Assembly (NCBI RefSeq): GCF_004785645.1
Contig: NZ_SRPE01000002.1
Span: 62,001-126,000 of the forward strand
Direction of reading: 5' to 3'
Length of the DNA: 64,000 nucleotides
DNA from: Empedobacter tilapiae
Lineage (GTDB): Bacteria > Bacteroidota > Bacteroidia > Flavobacteriales > Weeksellaceae
Shown here: piece after piece, positions 61,278 to 64,000 of the stretch
Layout of the letters: every line of letters begins with the position of its first letter
How positions within the stretch are numbered: position 1 is the first letter of the stretch
Program-made: the position numbers and the translations under genes
The notes under the pieces: model-generated
The model's database searches: none
What the model saw: only the letters and a program-made list of their open reading frames with translations
What the model was told of the DNA's origin: nothing

Positions 61278-62645
61278 ATGGAACTTCTAAATCATATTTA
61301 TACCAATCAACGCAGTAATACAAATAATACTTCTGATGCGAGATCTGAATATCAGCGTGATTATGATCGTATTATTTTTTCGTCTGCGTTTCGTCGTTTA
61401 CAAAATAAAACACAGGTTTTTCCATTACCAGGAAGTGTTTTTGTTCATAATAGATTAACGCATTCGTTGGAAGTTTCTTCAGTTGGACGTTCGATGGGAA
61501 ATTTGATTGGAAAGTTTATTACTGAAAATTATCAATTGACAAAAGAGTCGCAAGAATTTTATAAATATAGTATTCACGATGTTATTTCGGCGGCGTGCTT
61601 GTGTCACGATATCGGAAATCCAGCTTTTGGACATTCAGGAGAAGATGCTATAGCATCCTATTTTGATCGTCATGAAACAGATTTGAAACCATATTTTACT
61701 GAAGCTGAATGGGCTGATTTAATCAATTTCGAAGGAAATGCAAATGCAATCCGAATTTTAACACAACAACAAAACGGAAAATCGGAAGGTGGTTTACGTT
61801 TGACGTATTCTACTTTGGCTGCTATTGCAAAATATCCATGTGAATCGGTTGCAAAAGATAAAAGTCAATTGCATCGAAAGAAATTTGGATTTTTTCAGGC
61901 GCAAAAAGAAGCATTCATTACGATTGCTGAAAAAACAAACATGATTTTGGAACAAGATTCGCCAATTATTTACAAGCGACATCCGTTTGTATGGTTGGTT
62001 GAAGCGGCTGATGATATTTGTTATTCGATTATCGATGTTGAAGATTCGCAACGTTTAGGAATTATTGATCACGATAAATGCCGAAAATTATTCTTGAATT
62101 TAGTTGAATCTTTAGATCCATCTCAAATTGATAAAACAAAAAATACATTGAAATCGATTTCAGATAAAAATGATAGAATTGCTTACTTACGTGCAAAATC
62201 AATTAATTTGTTGACTCAAAAATCGGTTGAGGTTTATCAAAATAATTTTGATCAGATTGTAAAAGGAGAATTTAAAACAGCTTTATTAGATGTTATTAAA
62301 AATGAAACAGAACAAGTAACAAAAAAAGTTTTGGACGAAATTCAACGTTTCTCGATTGAAAATATTTACAATCATCGTTCTGTTCTCGAAATTGAAAATG
62401 CAGGTTATAATGTAATGTCTGAATTACTTTCGCAATTTATTCCTCCAATTTTAAAAGATGAAAAAGAACGTAAAACGTTTGAGAAAAAAGCCTTGCGTTT
62501 AGTTCCTGCTCAGTTTTTGTACGAAAAAGGAACTAAGTATCAAAAGGTAATGGGGATTTTGGATTATGTTTCGGGAATGACTGATAATTATGCAACTGAA
62601 TTGTATCGTCGTATCAAAGGAATTGAAATTGGAATGACAATTTAA
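61278..62645 (+). CDS. dgt: dGTPase (deoxyguanosinetriphosphate triphosphohydrolase)
   Basis: 455 residues. FSSAFRRLQNKTQVFPLP and RLTHSLEVSSVGRSMG at the N-terminus and the HD motif CLCHDIGNPAFGHSGE are diagnostic; a second metal residue group lies in WLVEAADDICYSIIDVEDS. Hydrolyses dGTP to deoxyguanosine and triphosphate. Full length, single gene after a terminator. Confidence 0.95.
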   Translation: MELLNHIYTNQRSNTNNTSDARSEYQRDYDRIIFSSAFRRLQNKTQVFPLPGSVFVHNRLTHSLEVSSVGRSMGNLIGKFITENYQLTKESQEFYKYSIHDVISAACLCHDIGNPAFGHSGEDAIASYFDRHETDLKPYFTEAEWADLINFEGNANAIRILTQQQNGKSEGGLRLTYSTLAAIAKYPCESVAKDKSQLHRKKFGFFQAQKEAFITIAEKTNMILEQDSPIIYKRHPFVWLVEAADDICYSIIDVEDSQRLGIIDHDKCRKLFLNLVESLDPSQIDKTKNTLKSISDKNDRIAYLRAKSINLLTQKSVEVYQNNFDQIVKGEFKTALLDVIKNETEQVTKKVLDEIQRFSIENIYNHRSVLEIENAGYNVMSELLSQFIPPILKDEKERKTFEKKALRLVPAQFLYEKGTKYQKVMGILDYVSGMTDNYATELYRRIKGIEIGMTI

Positions 62646-62675
62646 GTTAGAAATTCGAGGAGAGAATTCCAGAGC

Positions 62676-62748
62676 TTGTCATGCTGAACTCGTTCCAGCA
62701 TCTCATAACAATGAACGTATTTGTCATTCTGAGCTTGTCGAAGAATCT
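62676..62748 (+). repeat. Two related hairpin repeats between dgt and the GNAT gene
   Basis: Unit 1 (62676-62705) has ATGCTG...CAGCAT arms and unit 2 (62721-62748) has ATTCT...AGAAT arms, both preceded by TTGTC and followed by CT. This looks like a dispersed repeat of the host chromosome. Confidence 0.65.
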
Positions 62749-62777
62749 ATAAGTAGAAAAAATAACATCATACAATA

Positions 62778-63230
62778 ATGAAAAATGTAATAATACGAGA
62801 GGCAAAAAAAGAAGACTGTCCTCGAATTTTGGAATTAATTAGAGAATTAGCTTTGTACGAAAAAGCACCAGACGAAGTAACAGTAACCTTAGAAGAAATG
62901 GAAGAATGTGGATTTGGAGATAAACCAGTTTGGGGTTCTTTGGTCGCAGAAGTGGATGGAAATGTAGAAGGAATTGCGTTGCATTACGATCGTTATTCAA
63001 CTTGGAAAGGACGCAGATTATATTTGGAAGATTTAATCGTAACCGAAAAAATGCGCGGTTCTGGAATTGGTAAATTATTATTGGATGAATTAATTGTTTA
63101 CGGAAAAGCGAATAATTACCATGGAATGGTTTGGCAAGTTTTGGATTGGAATGAACCTGCAATTAATTTCTACAAAAAATATAACGCTGATTTTGATCCA
63201 GAATGGATTAATGTTTCAGTGAATTTTTAA
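62778..63230 (+). CDS. GNAT family N-acetyltransferase
   Basis: 150 residues. GNAT fold: IIREAKKEDCPRILELIRELA, RLYLEDLIVTEKMRGSGIGKLLLDELI with the acetyl-CoA loop RGSGIG (about 99-104), and WQVLDWNEPAINFYKK. Resembles diamine acetyltransferase-like (SAT-type) members. Substrate not known. Confidence 0.92.
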   Translation: MKNVIIREAKKEDCPRILELIRELALYEKAPDEVTVTLEEMEECGFGDKPVWGSLVAEVDGNVEGIALHYDRYSTWKGRRLYLEDLIVTEKMRGSGIGKLLLDELIVYGKANNYHGMVWQVLDWNEPAINFYKKYNADFDPEWINVSVNF

Positions 63231-63272
63231 AACTTTTAGATTTATATATTTTGTATTATTGCAAAAATTAAT

Positions 63273-63983
63273 ATGAATATGAAAAACTTATTTTTGACTT
63301 TATGTCTGTGCTTTTCGGCGAGTTTATTTGCCCAAGAAATTAATTTCTCTACTATAAAAAATGGAGAAATGATTTTGAAGAATAATCAGAAAATTAAATT
63401 TAGTTCTTTAGAAGAAGAAGGAGATAAAATCTATTTTTTTAATTTAAGTAGTCAACAACGAGAGCATTTATATAAAAGTTCAATCTTATCAATTGATGGA
63501 ATTGCTTTGACAGATAAATATGATTTAAAAGAAAACAATTTAACTAAAGTGTCTAAGCAGGTTTATCAGCTTGAATATATTAATAGTAGAAATGTTTTAT
63601 TAGATGGAAAAAAATTATCTAAAGGAGAGTTAATTAATATTCTTGAATCTGATAATAAAGCACTACAACAATATAAAAATGGAGTGACACAAAAAAATAT
63701 TGGAACCATTTTAATAGGTGTTGGGGCTGGATTATTTGTAGGAAATGGAATTGCAAATGTAAGTAGTGCTAACTCAGGAGAAGAAAGAAATAATACTTCA
63801 ATTTTATTTTTTATAGGAGGAGGATTGGCAGCTTCTGGTATTGTTTTGAAAATTATAGGAGCTAATTCGGTTAAAAACTCTATTTCAACTTATAACAAGC
63901 AAAATTTAGCTTATAATAAATCAAATCTAGATTTTAAATTTTTAGTTTCTAATAATGGAGCTGGATTAAGATTAAATTTTTAA
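63273..63983 (+). CDS. Hypothetical exported protein
   Basis: 236 residues (start 63273, or the second Met at 63279). Signal peptide ending FAQEI. Middle region predicted beta-strands; two hydrophobic Gly-rich segments (GTILIGVGAGLFVGNGIA and FFIGGGLAASGIVLKIIG) near 148-200; C-terminus ends GAGLRLNF, similar to small outer-membrane proteins. No family recognised. Confidence 0.65.
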   Translation: MNMKNLFLTLCLCFSASLFAQEINFSTIKNGEMILKNNQKIKFSSLEEEGDKIYFFNLSSQQREHLYKSSILSIDGIALTDKYDLKENNLTKVSKQVYQLEYINSRNVLLDGKKLSKGELINILESDNKALQQYKNGVTQKNIGTILIGVGAGLFVGNGIANVSSANSGEERNNTSILFFIGGGLAASGIVLKIIGANSVKNSISTYNKQNLAYNKSNLDFKFLVSNNGAGLRLNF

Positions 63984-64000
63984 TAACAAAAAACTCCAAC

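Noticed and set aside
1-64000. CRISPR arrays, rRNA and insertion sequences
   Set aside because: No regular repeat-spacer pattern, rRNA-like sequence or transposase frame seen.

Overview
The window reads as a Flavobacteriales genome, probably Weeksellaceae-like (Empedobacter, Elizabethkingia or Chryseobacterium relatives). Reasons: Bacteroidetes-type TAnnTTTG promoter boxes, a CTnDOT-style tra gene set (TraA to TraQ), a PRTRC cassette, DUF3408/DUF4133/DUF4134/DUF4141/DUF3872 families and A-rich rather than Shine-Dalgarno start regions. Bases 1 to about 58.7 kb look like the right-hand part of an integrative conjugative element (ICE) with its cargo. Bases from about 58.75 kb to the end are visibly more A+T-rich and look like host chromosome. 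The left end of the element is not visible.

Region 1 (1-20.7 kb) is a sulfide/persulfide and respiration module: cydAB on the + strand, then a long series of - strand operons. These encode a hotdog thioesterase broken by a frameshift, an exported persulfide-dioxygenase-like MBL/rhodanese protein, a MacAB/TolC-like efflux operon with its TetR regulator, a DinB/CMD pair, a TonB receptor/permease/methyltransferase operon, a six-gene operon (two YeeE/YedE proteins, porin, Crp/Fnr regulator, DUF202, MFS) and sulfide:quinone oxidoreductase. Six operons start with the same 14-bp palindrome (GTAAC-N4-GTTAC), each centred exactly 33 bp upstream of a TAnnTTTG-like -7 box. This points to one regulon, most simply activated by the Crp/Fnr protein encoded inside it.

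Region 2 (20.9-41.6 kb) is the transfer machinery: coupling protein MobC, relaxase MobB and MobA on the - strand, an inverted-repeat-rich oriT-like segment, then traA, B, D, E, F, G, I, J, K, L, M, N, O and Q on the + strand. A Gabija-type defence operon (OLD nuclease, UvrD helicase, plus a DUF5710 protein) sits between traD and traE.

Region 3 (41.6-50.1 kb) is A+T-rich cargo: a small membrane protein, a TIGR02391 protein, a two-gene cassette (large PLD-fold protein plus an unrecognised partner) that is my main candidate for an undescribed system, two helix-turn-helix proteins, a striking structured leader RNA in front of a stand-alone receiver-domain protein, and two hypothetical genes.

Region 4 (50.2-58.5 kb) is the maintenance end: PRTRC cassette (ThiF, B, F, C, E), small plasmid-type proteins, DUF932, SSB and an IntDOT-like tyrosine recombinase. 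Degenerate 13-bp units repeated at 20-bp spacing lie near mobC, traA, traE and the HTH genes (and inside traD), suggesting shared transfer control.

Region 5 (58.8-64 kb) is ordinary chromosome: lemA, two TPM-domain genes, a membrane protein, dgt, a GNAT acetyltransferase and an exported hypothetical protein. I see no rRNA, tRNA, CRISPR array, transposase or IS in the window.
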